From Helianthus annuus (taxonomy: Eukaryota; Streptophyta; Magnoliopsida; Asterales; Asteraceae), in assembly GCF_002127325.2 (NCBI RefSeq), contig NC_035448.2, forward strand, positions 61,925,751 to 61,989,750: a stretch of 64,000 bases of DNA. The letters are read 5' to 3'. How positions within the stretch are numbered: the stretch's first letter is position 1; each line of letters opens with the position of its first letter. Shown piece by piece: positions 1 through 11,781 of this stretch. The notes under the pieces are model-generated. The model was not told the origin of the DNA. It worked only from the letters and a program-made list of their open reading frames with translations, and did not search any database. Position numbers and translations under genes: made by a program.

Positions 1-1177
1 GTCGGACTACTATGACTAGACAAAAGTCGGACTCCTTTGGATTTGGATATAAAGATCGGACTCTCTAACACAAACTAATAACCTCAGACTCAATCAACAT
101 TGTAAAATTCGGACCAAGAACTAAAGACACAAAAAAGTCGGACTATATAATAGATTATAAAATTCGGACTATTACTAGATGTAAAGGTCGGACACTATTA
201 ATAAGGGTATAAAATTCGGACAAAAGGAGAGAAAAACTCGGATTTTAATTAAGATAATAACTTCGGACTACTACTGCTAAAAACTTGGACACTACTACTC
301 TAATAACATAAACTTGGAATAAAGGACTATAAAAAAAATCGGACTAACCTAAACTAAAACTCTGACACAAAATAATTAAAAACGAAACTCCTATAATGAC
401 TCCTATAACATAAAATTCGGACACTAATTAATTAAAAGCAAAACTCGGACACTAAAAAAACAAAACTCGGACACTAATTAATTAAAAACAAAACTCCTAT
501 AACATTAAAAATCGGACTCCTACCCCTTCAAAAGTTCAGACTAAATAGGCTAAACTTCGGACAAGTATACTTTCTATAAAACTCGGACTAACTACCCTTC
601 AAAAGTTCGGACTTCTAAATAGGCTAAACTTCGGACTAGTAGAACAATAAAAATTCGGACAATCTATCTAGAAGTAGTAAATAGCTAATGAACTACGGAC
701 TACTACTAAGGAACTCAGACTCTAAATGACTCCAAAAAGAAAATTCGGACAATGAACAAAGGTCGGACTGAAAGATTTGAAACTCAGAACAAGTCTCAAA
801 ACTCAGAGGAAACCAATCCCCGGACTATCTCCCCAATGTGACTTCACACTGGTTCAACAATACCCCGGAGACACAAACACATAATTTAAACTACGGACAA
901 GGCTTCCAAAGATCAAACTCAGAATCTTTTTCAACCTTAAAACTCTGTATGAACAAGAACCAAAACCCCTGTAAAACCCAGATGAAGGATAACACTAAAA
1001 ATCACTAAACTACTCAAAATCCATCATCAAATCATTAGATATGAACGAAGAATCATGAATAAAACACAAAAACTAACTAAACTCTCACTAAACCCTATCA
1101 AAGTATGAACTTTTCTCACCAAAACCTTCAAACTAAGAACACCTACAGTAGTATGAGCACACTGCTCTGATACCACT
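1..1177 (-). mobile_element. 5' leader of a truncated minus-strand Copia element, full of CGGAC words
   Basis: This is the stretch between the primer-binding site of a minus-strand LTR element and whatever gag lies beyond the left edge of the window. It has no open frame. It is dominated by a short word, CGGAC (usually TCGGAC preceded by AAAA, AAAT or AAG). I count about two dozen exact copies between positions 1 and 900, plus variants such as CTCAGAC and CTTGGAC. The spacing is irregular, roughly 20-50 bases, so it is not a clean tandem repeat. The same word (CCCGGAC, CTCAGAC) recurs in the adjacent LTR. A comparable leader, with a different word, is seen in the Copia element at 31095-37115. 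Assignment to Copia rests on the Met-tRNA type primer site. Confidence 0.7.
1164..1175 (-). other. Primer-binding site (Met-tRNA type) of the truncated Copia element
   Basis: GCTCTGATACCA on the plus strand is the complement of TGGTATCAGAGC, the usual initiator Met-tRNA primer site of plant Copia elements. It sits two bases from the LTR start, which fixes the orientation as minus. Confidence 0.85.
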
Positions 1178-1720
1178 TGTAAGGCCTCCTAATCCAAGAT
1201 CTCACTCAGCTAAAGCCACCAGCAGGTGTGCGGAATCCACCTGATGATTAACCACTGCAGATGAAACACTAGTATGCAAGGATTTGTGAGAGAAATCAAG
1301 AATACACTAAGTATTCTTGATGAAGATGAATAACGTCACTCACACAAAGCAGCCGCCAGACAAAACACAATGATTAGGGTTAGGTGCACAGAATTTCACA
1401 CAGAAACGCTACCTTGTCTATTCCACATTAAAGTATATATACAAGGCAAAGCCCGGACTTTCAAGACAAACTAGAAAGCCCGGACAAAACATATAGCACA
1501 AAGCTCAGACCTTTTGACCTAGACAAAACTCAGACAAAAGGTCTACACAAACAAACTCTGACCTTAGTCCATACAAAAAAAAAAAACTCTGACTAAAGAA
1601 ACCATCCTAAAACTTGGACAAAATGTCCCTAGGATAAACTTGGGACTAATTTTCAACATATGTACAATAAAGACCCTATAACTTGGGAGGCATGCACTTA
1701 TCACCTAAAGTGCATTAACA
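1178..1720 (-). repeat. 5' LTR of the truncated Copia element
   Basis: The LTR opens with TGTAAGGCC directly next to the primer-binding site and plausibly ends at ATTAACA near 1720, giving about 543 bp with TG...CA ends. Read on the minus strand, it would start at about 1720 and run left into the primer site. Only one LTR lies in the window, so the right boundary and the target duplication cannot be checked; AGAAG at 1721-1725 would be the candidate duplication. CCCGGAC and CTCAGAC words inside it match the word that fills the leader to its left. Confidence 0.65.
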
Positions 1721-1826
1721 AGAAGATGAGGGTGGATGATATTTATTTTTTATTTCTTTTAATTGTTCAAGTATGAAATTTTTATAAACCACAAGGGACC
1801 AACCAAGCATTTAACTCTTAAAATTA

Positions 1827-2119
1827 GAGTTAAAAGTCATTTTAGTCCCTGTGGTTTAAGTCATTTTGATAGTTTAGTTCAAAGGTTTCATTTTTCACCT
1901 GTGGGTCCAAAAAGTTTTCACCGTTGTCATTAGTACACTAGGTTAACTTATAAAATGACCGAATTGGCCTTCTCGTTAACAGAAAAAATGGATGAAGTTA
2001 ATCCAGTGGATTAAAATGGAAACAGTTAAGCCTTTTTAGACCCACATGACAAAAATAAAACAATTGTACTAAACTGACAAAATGACCCAGAACACAAGGG
2101 CTAAAATGACATTTAACTT
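1827..2119. mobile_element. Foldback MITE with 9-bp target duplication (Mutator-like)
   Basis: Two arms of about 95 bp, roughly 1833-1930 and 2015-2115, are near-complementary. The left arm carries GTCATTTTAGTCCCTGTGG; the right arm is its imperfect inverse, ending GGGCTAAAATGAC. The terminal GAGTTAAAAG matches the inverse of CATTTAACTT. The nine bases TTAAAATTA occur at 1818-1826 and again at 2120-2128, the duplication length of Mutator-like elements. There is no coding capacity. Confidence 0.75.
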
Positions 2120-2454
2120 TTAAAATTATTATTATTAAATGTATTGAATTTAGACATTTTCTTGAACGGCAAGGTACTATACTCATCATCCAAAAATATA
2201 TACATCAGGGCTAATTAGCAAGCCACTACCAAGCCATAATCACCCATTTTACACCTTTTCTTACAATTGCAATTTAAGAAGAAGCAAAGCTTAAACATGA
2301 AAACTGTGTCATTTCTTCCAATCCTGTTTATTTATTTATTTTTTTTAATGACGAACTAAATCACCGGATAAACATCTTGAAATGTCCTCAATCGAGCAAA
2401 TACATTCCCTTCTTTATAACGGTCAAAGTTGGATGCCCCCTCCACTACTATCCA

Positions 2455-2625
2455 CTACTAAGCGAAAAGTTCGGAGGGTCGACCGCCCCCCTCCCACCCC
2501 CACTATGTTGCGCCCATGCCACCAATGTCCTTCAAAGTAATGTTTGTGGGAGTTGAACTTGGAACCTCAAGGAGAGAAATCAAGTGACTAACTATCAGAC
2601 CAATTTGTCAGGACTCCAATCGTGT
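2455..2625 (-). mobile_element. tRNA-derived SINE candidate
   Basis: On the minus strand, from about 2625 leftwards, there is a tRNA-like head. It has a box-A-like segment (TCTGATAGTTAGTCACTTG) followed about 30 bases later by a box-B-like GGTTCCAAGTTCAACTCCC. A GC-rich body follows, ending in a CCCCCTCCC tract near 2490. The layout matches plant SINEs, but the ends are not defined by a clear duplication. Confidence 0.5.
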
Positions 2626-2656
2626 TTATTGTTTAGACATCTAATTTTGGTTTTAA

Positions 2657-2900
2657 AGTTTACTTCTTTTTTTTATCGAAAGAGAAGTTTTATTCAACCA
2701 AACAAAGACAAACTTTGAGCCACCCCAAACAAAAAATAGGGGTAGCCCCAAAACGCAACTACATCAAAACGAATTTACACCATTTTGACCATACAATCGA
2801 CTTATGCCTAGATATATTCTTGTACCATGAGAATCCGAGAGCTTTCACATCATATATCCTCAATTTTCATTTCCTTACCACAAAAGTGAAGACATAACAA
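2657..2900 (-). mobile_element. LINE 3' end remnant
   Basis: The minus strand reads through a short frame containing KALGFSWYKN and then KSIVWSKWCKF before a stop. This pattern resembles the C-terminal region of plant LINE reverse transcriptases. It is followed by an untranslated tail (AATAAAACTTCTCTTTCG) and an A tract, the T run near 2667 on the plus strand. Only the last few hundred bases of such an element are present. Confidence 0.5.
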
Positions 2901-3625
2901 TTTTATAATACTTATGGATCCGCTTGCAAATAACATGCCAACCATAGAATATACGAAATATTATTTGAAGAATTATAGAGAATGAAAGAAACCACATGTT
3001 TTCCTCCAAAAGGATCTATAGTCTATACCCAAAGCCCTCGTTACCAAAAAGGTGTTAGCCACCACCAACAAGTCATAAGAACTTTGTCATATTTCTATGT
3101 GTTTATGTAACGGGTAAGCCTCACAATAGGTGACAGATTATTTCTTTTATTTTTGTAATATTTTTTTGTTTGTAAAGATTACCACTAAACTTAAAAATAG
3201 TGAAATAAATAACTTCCCTATTGTATTTCTTTTACTTTTGAATTATTAAAGTATAAATACATTTGATTATAAATAGAGTAAGATTATTATACAAATGGGT
3301 TTAACATAATACTAGTGAGAAGTGGAGGGAATTCTTTTTTTTTTTCCATTATTTAAACATGTATTTTAGTTTTAGAATAAAAAAAAGTTCATATATGTAC
3401 TCTAGTAGTATAATTATGTAATCACTCTAAAGTAATTACACGTAATTACTCTACTATAGTAGATACAAGAAGTTTCTTTATTTTATTTATTTATTTATTT
3501 TTGAAACTAAACATTATTCTTAAGTAGACGTAAAAAATAAAAAATAAAAAACTTTCTTCACTTCTCAAGTTAAGACCCATTTGCATTTGTTTTTTACACT
3601 AAATATGTAATATAGATGTGTGTTA
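2901..3625. other. AT-rich spacer, nothing recognised
   Basis: No gene, RNA gene or clear mobile-element terminus is visible. The stretch is AT-rich with several T and A runs. Confidence 0.6.
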
Positions 3626-4117
3626 GGTGGTGTTTGTTTTTCTAAAAAAAGATCTGCGTAGACTCTTCTGTCTGCGCCGCATAGACATTGTCATCTGCAG
3701 ATTGTTTGTTTTTCCGAAGACATTTCATTGATAAACGTCTGTGCGAACTCTTCTTGATGCATACTTGGCCTAGCCACTTCTGAAATCTTCTAAGGTCTGT
3801 AGAGGTTAAGCACCACCACCGTCCACCACCCACCACCGTCCACCCCCGTCTACCACAACCACCGTCCACCACCACCACCACCCATCGTCCACGTCCACCA
3901 CCCACCGTCCATGTCCACCACCCACCACCCACTACCGCCGTCCAGCACCACCGCCACCCACCACCACCAGTTTATTTTAGAAGTCTACATACATTAAAAA
4001 ACAAACGGTTTTCTTCTTGCAGATTGCAGATGTTTGGTCAACATCTTCTTCTACAGAAATCTACAGATGTGGTCCGCAAACTGCAGACATTTTACCTTTT
4101 AAAAAACGAACAACATC
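3626..4117. mobile_element. PIF/Harbinger-type MITE with internal CCACC minisatellite
   Basis: The left end GGTGGTGTTTGTTTTTCTAA is the imperfect inverse of the right end TTAAAAAACGAACAACATC. TTA occurs on both sides (3623-3625 and 4118-4120), the 3-bp target duplication typical of PIF/Harbinger elements, and the termini resemble Tourist MITEs. Copies of TCTGCAGA-like words lie near both ends. The centre, about 3808-3970, is a run of CCACCACCGTCCACC units. The minus-strand frame over that run (glycine, valine and tryptophan rich) is a by-product of the repeat, not a gene. Confidence 0.7.
3808..3970. repeat. CCACCACCGTCCACC minisatellite inside the MITE
   Basis: Imperfect tandem copies built from CCACC, CCGTCCA and CCACCGCC make a strongly strand-asymmetric C-rich tract of about 160 bp in otherwise AT-rich DNA. 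Confidence 0.8.
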
Positions 4118-4500
4118 TTAGTAATTTGATTCAAGCAACCGTGCCAAGTATATAGTTCTGGTACATCTAGTGGGTGGTAATAATTTTATTATAACACACT
4201 TCAAGCTTGATATAACTTAAAATAGTTAACTTCTTGTTTAATTCCAATTGATAAAAAAAAGTTTATTAAATCATTATTTAATGCATTATATATTTATATT
4301 GTTGGACTCTGTATGCCCAAGACACGTATTAAATTGATATGGCTAGTACGTTATAATCCAAGTCGAGTCATGCCCAATAACAAGCTAGACAAACACTTAT
4401 AATATTTATTTATGATATGATTAAGCAAATAAATATTAACACTAATAATATTTAGAAATTGGTTTTCTAACTAATTGCACTTTTAATAAATTATATGGAT

Positions 4501-4706
4501 TATTGTGAAACAACCTAACCTATTAGCAATATGAAGGGAAGAATAAGAAAATGAGATTGTAAATCTTATTGATTGATCTCTTTTCACCATACACAAATGC
4601 CATTATATATATAGGCACATACATTAATATTAAAGGAACTAAAGAGATAGGAGTTAGATAAGTTATGTATGTGGAGAGTCACAATATAAATGATACATTC
4701 ATAACA
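4501..4706 (-). repeat. 3' LTR of C2
   Basis: Starts TATTGTGAAACAACC and ends ATTCATAACA. It matches 10698-10903 except for T versus C in AGTTATGTATG/AGTTATGCATG. Confidence 0.92.
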
Positions 4707-5519
4707 CTCCTCCTTGACTATCCACATACCTTTAATACGCTTGGTGATGTTGCCTCGTTAAAAACCTTGCTAGGAAAACCCAGTGGGACAAAACCTCAGC
4801 TAAGGGAAAAAGAGTGCAGCGCGTATTTTCTCCTCCTGATACTTTTGGATCAGGTATGTTGCCTCATTAAAAACCTTACTAAGAAAACTCATTGGGATAA
4901 AACTTAGTCAAGGGAAAAAGAGTGCAACTTAAATATGTCTCCCCCTCATTTTAACATGTATCCTTTAAGTGACGTGTGTCCATCTTCCTTGAAAGTCGAA
5001 TAAAGCCTTTGTAGCGAATGATTTGTTGCTTGATCCCTTAATGTGCAATCCTTTATGTTGAGCAATGTTGTATAATCTTCTAAAGAGACTTTAGGTGCCT
5101 CTTTACAAAAATTATCATATGTCCATGATTGTGTTTCGTTACATTCCTGCATCTACAAGACTAACCAAACTTGTTTTGATGGGTTAGTAAAATATAATCA
5201 AATATCATTTATACCTGAAATGTTTCTTTGAACTCATTCCAATGTCTCTTCGCTTGACAAATGTTATGACATAGCTAGCAAAACATGTTAATGCACTTAT
5301 GCATTTAACGATGGTACTTCTAGAATGAGAATCTCTACTTTGATAGGAGATGATAATAGGCATTTCTTATAACAAATGACTTAACAACCTTTAACATACA
5401 TTAAGGTTTAACTATGCCCATACTAAAATATCCAAACATCATCTTCTAGTTGCACTTGGTGGATTGGTAAAATATAATTACATATATTACTCGAACTGCA
5501 GTTCGAGTTATAGTTAGAC

Positions 5520-6450
5520 CGTGCCAAGGTCATTCAAAAATTCTCCCTCTAAAAGCTCGACAATTTCTCTCGATGATGCATAGACATCATCACTGTAAAC
5601 TGCGATTATAGTGAACTTTTAAAAGTAGAAGGTTGATAAAACATAGCTAATTTAATCAAACTTATATCCCTCTTTATGCAAATATCTCGAGTTGTATAAC
5701 ACTCGATCTAACTATTTTAGTCCATATATGAACTCGATATAGTACGTTCTTGAGGTTTTGACATCATTAATGCTTCTAGCATTATCAATCCATGAGGGAA
5801 TTCTTTCCATCTTATCCAAATATGCATGTGCTTTCACTCTTTAGAAGTTTTGCTACATAAATTTTCGCATTTAACACATTGATATCTATATCATATGCAA
5901 AAATGCCATAAACACTAGCTTTTATCTCCAAAATCCATATTGTACCATGTTTGTACACTGTGTACATTGAGTTTCCATAATAACCAGGTACACATTTTCT
6001 AGGTATGTTTATTGGAGTATTGGTGCACTATTGTTACATCCAAAAGGTGTTTCAATTAACCTCTTAAGCACGCAAATGCTTTAGGATACTCATGGGGAGT
6101 TCCAATTATATTCAATTCAATAACATATATAACATGTATATGTATTCAGATCTGAATTTATATAATACTCATAATATTCTCGAGAACTTATTTTATATGA
6201 CTTAGTATCAAGTGATACATAACTTTCATAAGACGCGTGTCAATTCTCTTTTATATATTTCCAGACTAATAAGATATTGGAAAGTCAATGCATCCACCAC
6301 TGAAGAATACGTTTTCTCATAATCAATCATAGGTATTTGTGAAATTCTTGTGCCACCGATTTTGACTTATACCACTTAATTTTATTTTCACATGATTCGC
6401 GTAAAAGACACTTTTGTATCCAGCATATTTTACAACTTTAGTTGTATGGA
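5520..6450 (-). pseudogene. Decayed Copia reverse transcriptase of C2
   Basis: Read on the minus strand, three landmarks of the Copia reverse transcriptase appear in the right order but in different frames. Near 6390 is IKWYKSKSVAQEF, matching the family's RYKARLVAQGF. Near 6270-6340 is MIDYEKTYSSVVDALTFQYL, matching the D-Y-E-E-T-Y-S-P-V-V-D stretch. Near 5520-5630 is FTIIAVYSDDV followed by REIVELLEGEF and NDLGT, matching the catalytic YVDD block and the segment after it. The catalytic motif reads YSDD. Frameshifts and stops separate the blocks, so no polymerase is made. Confidence 0.75.
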
Positions 6451-9400
6451 CTGTTGGTCCAGAAACTTTCCAGTTCATTAGAGAACTAAACTCTGCCTTA
6501 TTTGCGTCTTTCTATTTTGGCCAATCATTTCTTAATATTCATTCATAGGCAGATCTTAAATCTTGATCCTTATCATTTAATCATTTTAAGCGCTACATTA
6601 TATACAAAAGTATAACGACGTCGATTTTTATTTCGATTCCATACATATGTTAGCATGATACAACTTATCGAGATCTCTTTATTTTCAGGTACCTGAGGTT
6701 CTTCTTGAACCATCATGTCTATTGTCTCGTCTTTAGATCTTATTACTATAACCTCGACTTGACCATCTTAATTACTTGCTCCAATTTTCGAGGAATTTTA
6801 TTATTGGAATCGACTAGTCTACCACGCTTCAGGCGTGCAATAGACTCATTACAAAATATGTGGTTGTCCTCTTGGACAAAAATATAACTGGAGCATAAGC
6901 AGTTGATTATGTGACTTACTTAGTCACTCTATTTAGGTCAGTGAACTTGTCTGGTAAATTTGTTCTTTAATATTGGTAAATAAATTATACTTTAAACTTC
7001 TAGTTCATAGTTTATAGTCTGAGGATCAAGATGACATGATAATTCATTTCACTTTTCACTTTCCAACTGCTTGTTATCTCCCCCTAATGTTGGGAACATT
7101 CATTCACTAAAGTGAAAACCAATGAGCCATAAACGAATTTCTCACTAATGGCTTTAAGTATTTAATTATAGACGATTATTTATACCCAACATATTCTCAA
7201 ACTTTTTGGAAGTCCCATCTTTGTGCGGTGTGGTGGATGCGTTTCAATATATGTTGCACAACCAAAATCGTTGATGAGACATATTTGGTTCCTGACCAAA
7301 AACCAGCTGTATGGGGAGAACTATAACTTATTGGCTTGATGTGAATTGATGGTAATATAAAATTACATGTACCTAAATGAACTTTTGCTCATCTCATGAT
7401 TACTAGCTTTGTAACCGATAGTAGACGTTTATTGATCCCAATAACACTTATTCCAATGATCGTTAATAACTTGGGAATCAAATTCACAATTATCAAATAA
7501 ATATACTAATCCGAATTAATATGCTTGCTATCACATTAGCTAAGCCACAATCACACAAACATCAGGTTGTGGATTTAATAACCATTTAGACGATGCATCG
7601 AGTTAAAAAAACTAAATGGTATCATTTTGGGATATGCATATCCTTTAATCGCTTCCATAATATTTAGGTATACACACCCTCGTTTATTTTGCAAATATAT
7701 AATTTCCCTTGAGAGCAAACATTACATGCTAATTATTATCTTGAAGAATCTTCTAGTTCTTCATTATGTTTCACATCATCATTGACTCGGTGTGGTCTAA
7801 CCGGTCATGCCAACTAATTAAATAATTATGATCCATAAACTCCTGGTTTATGATCGTATGTGTATTACTTGCTCGTATGTAATACAAAACGTATGATACG
7901 AGAGAATATACTATAACTTCAAAGTTAAAACCATCTCATTATGCAATCACTCCTTAGTTTGCCACTTTTGGTGGTCCATCTCATTATTAAAATGACCATA
8001 ATTACAATTCTTAAGTCATTCTCATCATTACAAGTTTCTCAATTAGGTCCATCATTACTTATACAATGATTAATATATAATCACATTCACTTTTGAGAAT
8101 GGAGTAGAACCAAAACAAGCTTCATAGTTTTTCATTATTTACTCGGTCACATGAGTATAAAATCTTTTCATTTTTTCATGACTCTTATAATGATATTGCT
8201 ACTTTAGGAGCATATGTCTCAAGTGTGACAAATGAAAAGAGTTTAATCGATTTTTCCTTGTAAATAATGTTCTCTTTGCTTACCATCAATTGAGAACTAG
8301 ATGAGTCGTATAAAATTTATCAATCTTATATCTTACGACCTTTATAACGATCATTGTATAGTCATCTCGTTATTAACATGGTTGATCTCATTACATGAGC
8401 ATCATAACAATTTTCTCAATTACCATGATTACAATCTTTACACCAATTATTATATCATCACATTCTATTCAAGGAATAAATTATACCCATACAACATTCA
8501 TGGTGGCATCATTACAATTTTCTGAGTTATGTATATGACCATGACCTTGAATTGATCATTATATCATCACATTCACATCAAGGAATGGATTAGTACCACG
8601 GAACTTTCATGCTTGTTGTTTCAAACTTTATATATATTCTTTAACAATCAATGATATTTGACGATGGAAATTGTTTTGCTCAATGGATTATGATATATAT
8701 TTTTCTCATCACATGATATAAATTGAGATGTAGTTATATAACCGAGACATTTATACTTATCGGTTTAAAATCTTACAAGCTTCGATAAGTTCATAATAAG
8801 CTTTGAGGAGCTGGACACTTCAGGTGTCTTTTTATATAAAACTTGACCACAATTCAATCGTGTTTATAACTTGTGATCATATACCACAACTATGGCCACT
8901 TTGATGTTCCCTTCCAAATATATAACATCAATTGAGAAGTAATTATATATCCGAGTAACATAAGATTCATCAATCTAACATGAGTATGACACTTCGGGTG
9001 TCATATCTAAACATATTCATATACTCTTTCATGAAAGTCATAACAAATCACAACTTTAGTTTAATTGTTCTACTTTATAGTAGCTATATAAATAAATAAC
9101 AACATATAGAATACAAATTATACATCAAATCAAATTATATGATTTTTATAACATATCCTCGTATATAACCAATTATGATAAAACTTTATAAAATAAGATA
9201 TGTTGTTGTCAGTTACAAGTAAATATTAAGTAATATTTATATAGATATTCAATAGCATCCATAAAGCATATAGAATTGCAATAGACACCTATTTACAACA
9301 AAGTTAAAGTATGTAACTTTTAACATTATAGATATCATGTAAAACAAGTTATATTTACTGTAATGTTATTAAATAAAATTGAAATAGTGATAATTTTCCA

Positions 9401-10697
9401 ATAAAACCCATTAAAGACCATTCTTTATATTCTCAACATTAAATACCTTAACCTTTAAAATATTAATATTCCATGATATAAGACAAAAGATATAATGAAA
9501 TCAATTTAGAATCATAGTTAAACTTTTTATATAGTCATGTTGATGTAAATTAAATCTCATATCAATAGTCGACAAAAATTGTGACTTTTCATCACATAAG
9601 GAATCCCTGATTTTTTTTTTATTACTTGTTAAAGAATTTAGAATCCAAAGGACATATAATCATCAAATAAATGCAAAAGTGGATATATTGACTTGTGAAT
9701 CATTCATTCTTCTCAAGTTAATAATTTGACACCATCAAAACATGAAGAGACAACAAACTGAAAATCTCTAAATATCATGCCTGCATTTTGGAATATTCAA
9801 GCATACAAGAAAAACTAATAATTAATCCACCATAATGCACAAACAAATTAGTTTATGATATTGTTTGCATCACAAATAACCTATTTAATATTATATGAAT
9901 ATTATAATAAATTTTGCTTCACACTATAGAAATATCCTATTTGAATTCACTTCTTTATCCTATAGATTTGTTCAATTATTGTTCTATTTCAATTATCAAT
10001 CCTAGCCGTTGGTTGCCAGACATCACCCCAAAACATATATATATACGAATTGTGAATCAATACACAAGACGTGGAGTGATAACATAAATTTCTTTCTCTA
10101 TTTTATTAAGATAATTCCAATTAATAACACTTTCAAATTTAGTCAAGTTGAATCATAAATAATGTATTTCAAGTAACAAAATAATTTAGCTATCATGACA
10201 TAATAATAACAAAAACCACGTATTGCATCATAATCTATTTTGATATGCATCAAAATGAATAATTCATTAAACAAAACCAAATTTGTAGACAAAGCTAAGA
10301 ATATATTTCAGTTTTAAATTTTAATATTATAACATTGAATTCAATTTTAATACTTCAAACAACCATATTGAAATAACTGAAAAACTATTTTATCACAAAC
10401 TAATAAAATAAATTAGTGGTATAAAATAATAATTCATAGCTAGTAAACAAGACATAGATTCAATCATGCAAGTTAGATACTTTAACGATATAATAAAATT
10501 ATTAATTTTTTTTTCAAAATTACCTGTTAAACAATTCTCAATAATTTACCTTGTTTAAGGATAAGGTGGCCATGGATTCCGGTAGATTCCAAAGACTCAA
10601 AAACCTCACGGAAAACATGCCTCGGTCCTCCGCCTCTTATCCCGATTAGTTCAAACGCATCGGTCTATCGCCCTTTGAGTCGTTCGTGCTGATAACG

Positions 10698-10903
10698 TAT
10701 TGTGAAACAACCTAACCTATTAGCAATATGAAGGGAAGAATAAGAAAATGAGATTGTAAATCTTATTGATTGATCTCTTTTCACCATACACAAATGCCAT
10801 TATATATATAGGCACATACATTAATATTAAAGGAACTAAAGAGATAGGAGTTAGATAAGTTATGCATGTGGAGAGTCACAATATAAATGATACATTCATA
10901 ACA
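10698..10903 (-). repeat. 5' LTR of C2
   Basis: Near-identical partner of 4501-4706. It is adjacent to the primer-binding sequence at about 10686-10697 and followed by the TGGAT duplication. Confidence 0.92.
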
Positions 10904-11767
10904 TGGATAATTTATTTTGAGAGAATATTTTATTTTGTTATTTAATGGGTTAAATAACATAATAAAAGTTGTATAAGTCTTATAACATGTGATGTTATAA
11001 TTTTATAAAAATTATAAAATTATATGACTTAAAATGTTACAAAAAAATTTTAATTTTTTTTTATAAAAATACATGTGCCCCCCCCCCCCCATGGTCTTCC
11101 CAGGATTGTTGGTCCAATGAAATAGCATGCAAATTGTCATATTTGCATGAATTTTGATTGAGTGAAAGGGTGGCAAGTAATCTCTACATATTTTAATTCA
11201 TTTGTATGACAAATGAAATAGTGTAAGAACTTGATAACCTCTCTAGTAATTTTCGGCCAACATAGTGCCATTTAGGAGATCATTTTTCAAGTGCAAGAAC
11301 TTGTAAAAGGACTCTCTAATTTTCGGCCAATATGTGGTTGCTCAAGAAGGTTTTTCAAGTTTGATTTTCAAGTGCAAGAACTCTAATACTCCTCTCAAAT
11401 TTTCAGCCAAGGGTTGGTTCCAAGAGGGGATTTTTCAAGTGAGTTCATGAGCGTAAAATCCTAGCTAAATCAAAGTGTTTGTTGGAAGGCTTGGGGTATA
11501 CAAGCTTGAGGTATTCTACACTTGAAGACCACCATTCAAGAAGCATCATCTTCTTCATATCCTTTACTCCTTGGAAGGTAGTATTCTTGAAACACTCTAT
11601 GGTTTAATTTTTTATAGCATGCATGTTCGTATGTGGATCCGGGTATTGCGTTTTACATATAAAATGGGTTTTATATCAACAAAGTGACATGTTTTAAATA
11701 TATATTCCGCTGTGTTTTTATTTTAAAGGATAAAATAACTTTGATAAACATGTGAAAAACCCAACAA

Positions 11768-11781
11768 TGGCATCTAGAGCC
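11768..11781 (+). other. Primer-binding site of C1
   Basis: TGGCATCTAGAGCC follows the LTR end CCCAACA after one base. It is a variant of the Met-tRNA primer site TGGTATCAGAGC and fixes the plus orientation. Confidence 0.8.

Larger units (their letters stand above)
4501..10903 (-). mobile_element. Copia element C2, minus strand, young LTRs with a decayed interior
   Basis: It is flanked by TGGAT (4496-4500 and 10904-10908) and bounded by two 206-bp LTRs that I find to differ at one position. The 5' LTR is the right-hand copy; the bases just left of it (CGTGCTGATAACG) read TTATCAGCACG on the minus strand, a recurrent primer-site sequence in plant Copia elements. The purine tract AAGGAGGAGTG lies beside the left LTR. 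Inside, no frame exceeds about 75 codons. Recognisable remains of reverse transcriptase lie at 5520-6450. The rest, roughly 6451-10690, is very AT-rich, with degenerate internal repeats around 8040-8640 (blocks sharing ATCATCACATTC and AAGGAATGGAT). Integrase and gag cannot be read with confidence. Confidence 0.88.
4300..11766 (+). repeat. 5' LTR of C1, interrupted by element C2
   Basis: LTR sequence lies at 4300-4500 and resumes at 10904. The first part aligns base by base with 30647 onwards, the second with 30850-31090 and 37121-37752. At 11220-11440 it holds three or four degenerate units built from AAGTGCAAGAACT, TCTCTAATTTTCGGCCAA and TTTTTCAAG. A C run at 11080-11090 has a counterpart in the 3' LTR. 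Confidence 0.9.

Noticed and set aside
3642..3932. 96-codon Gly/Val/Trp-rich minus-strand frame
   Set aside because: It reads through the CCACC minisatellite of the MITE.
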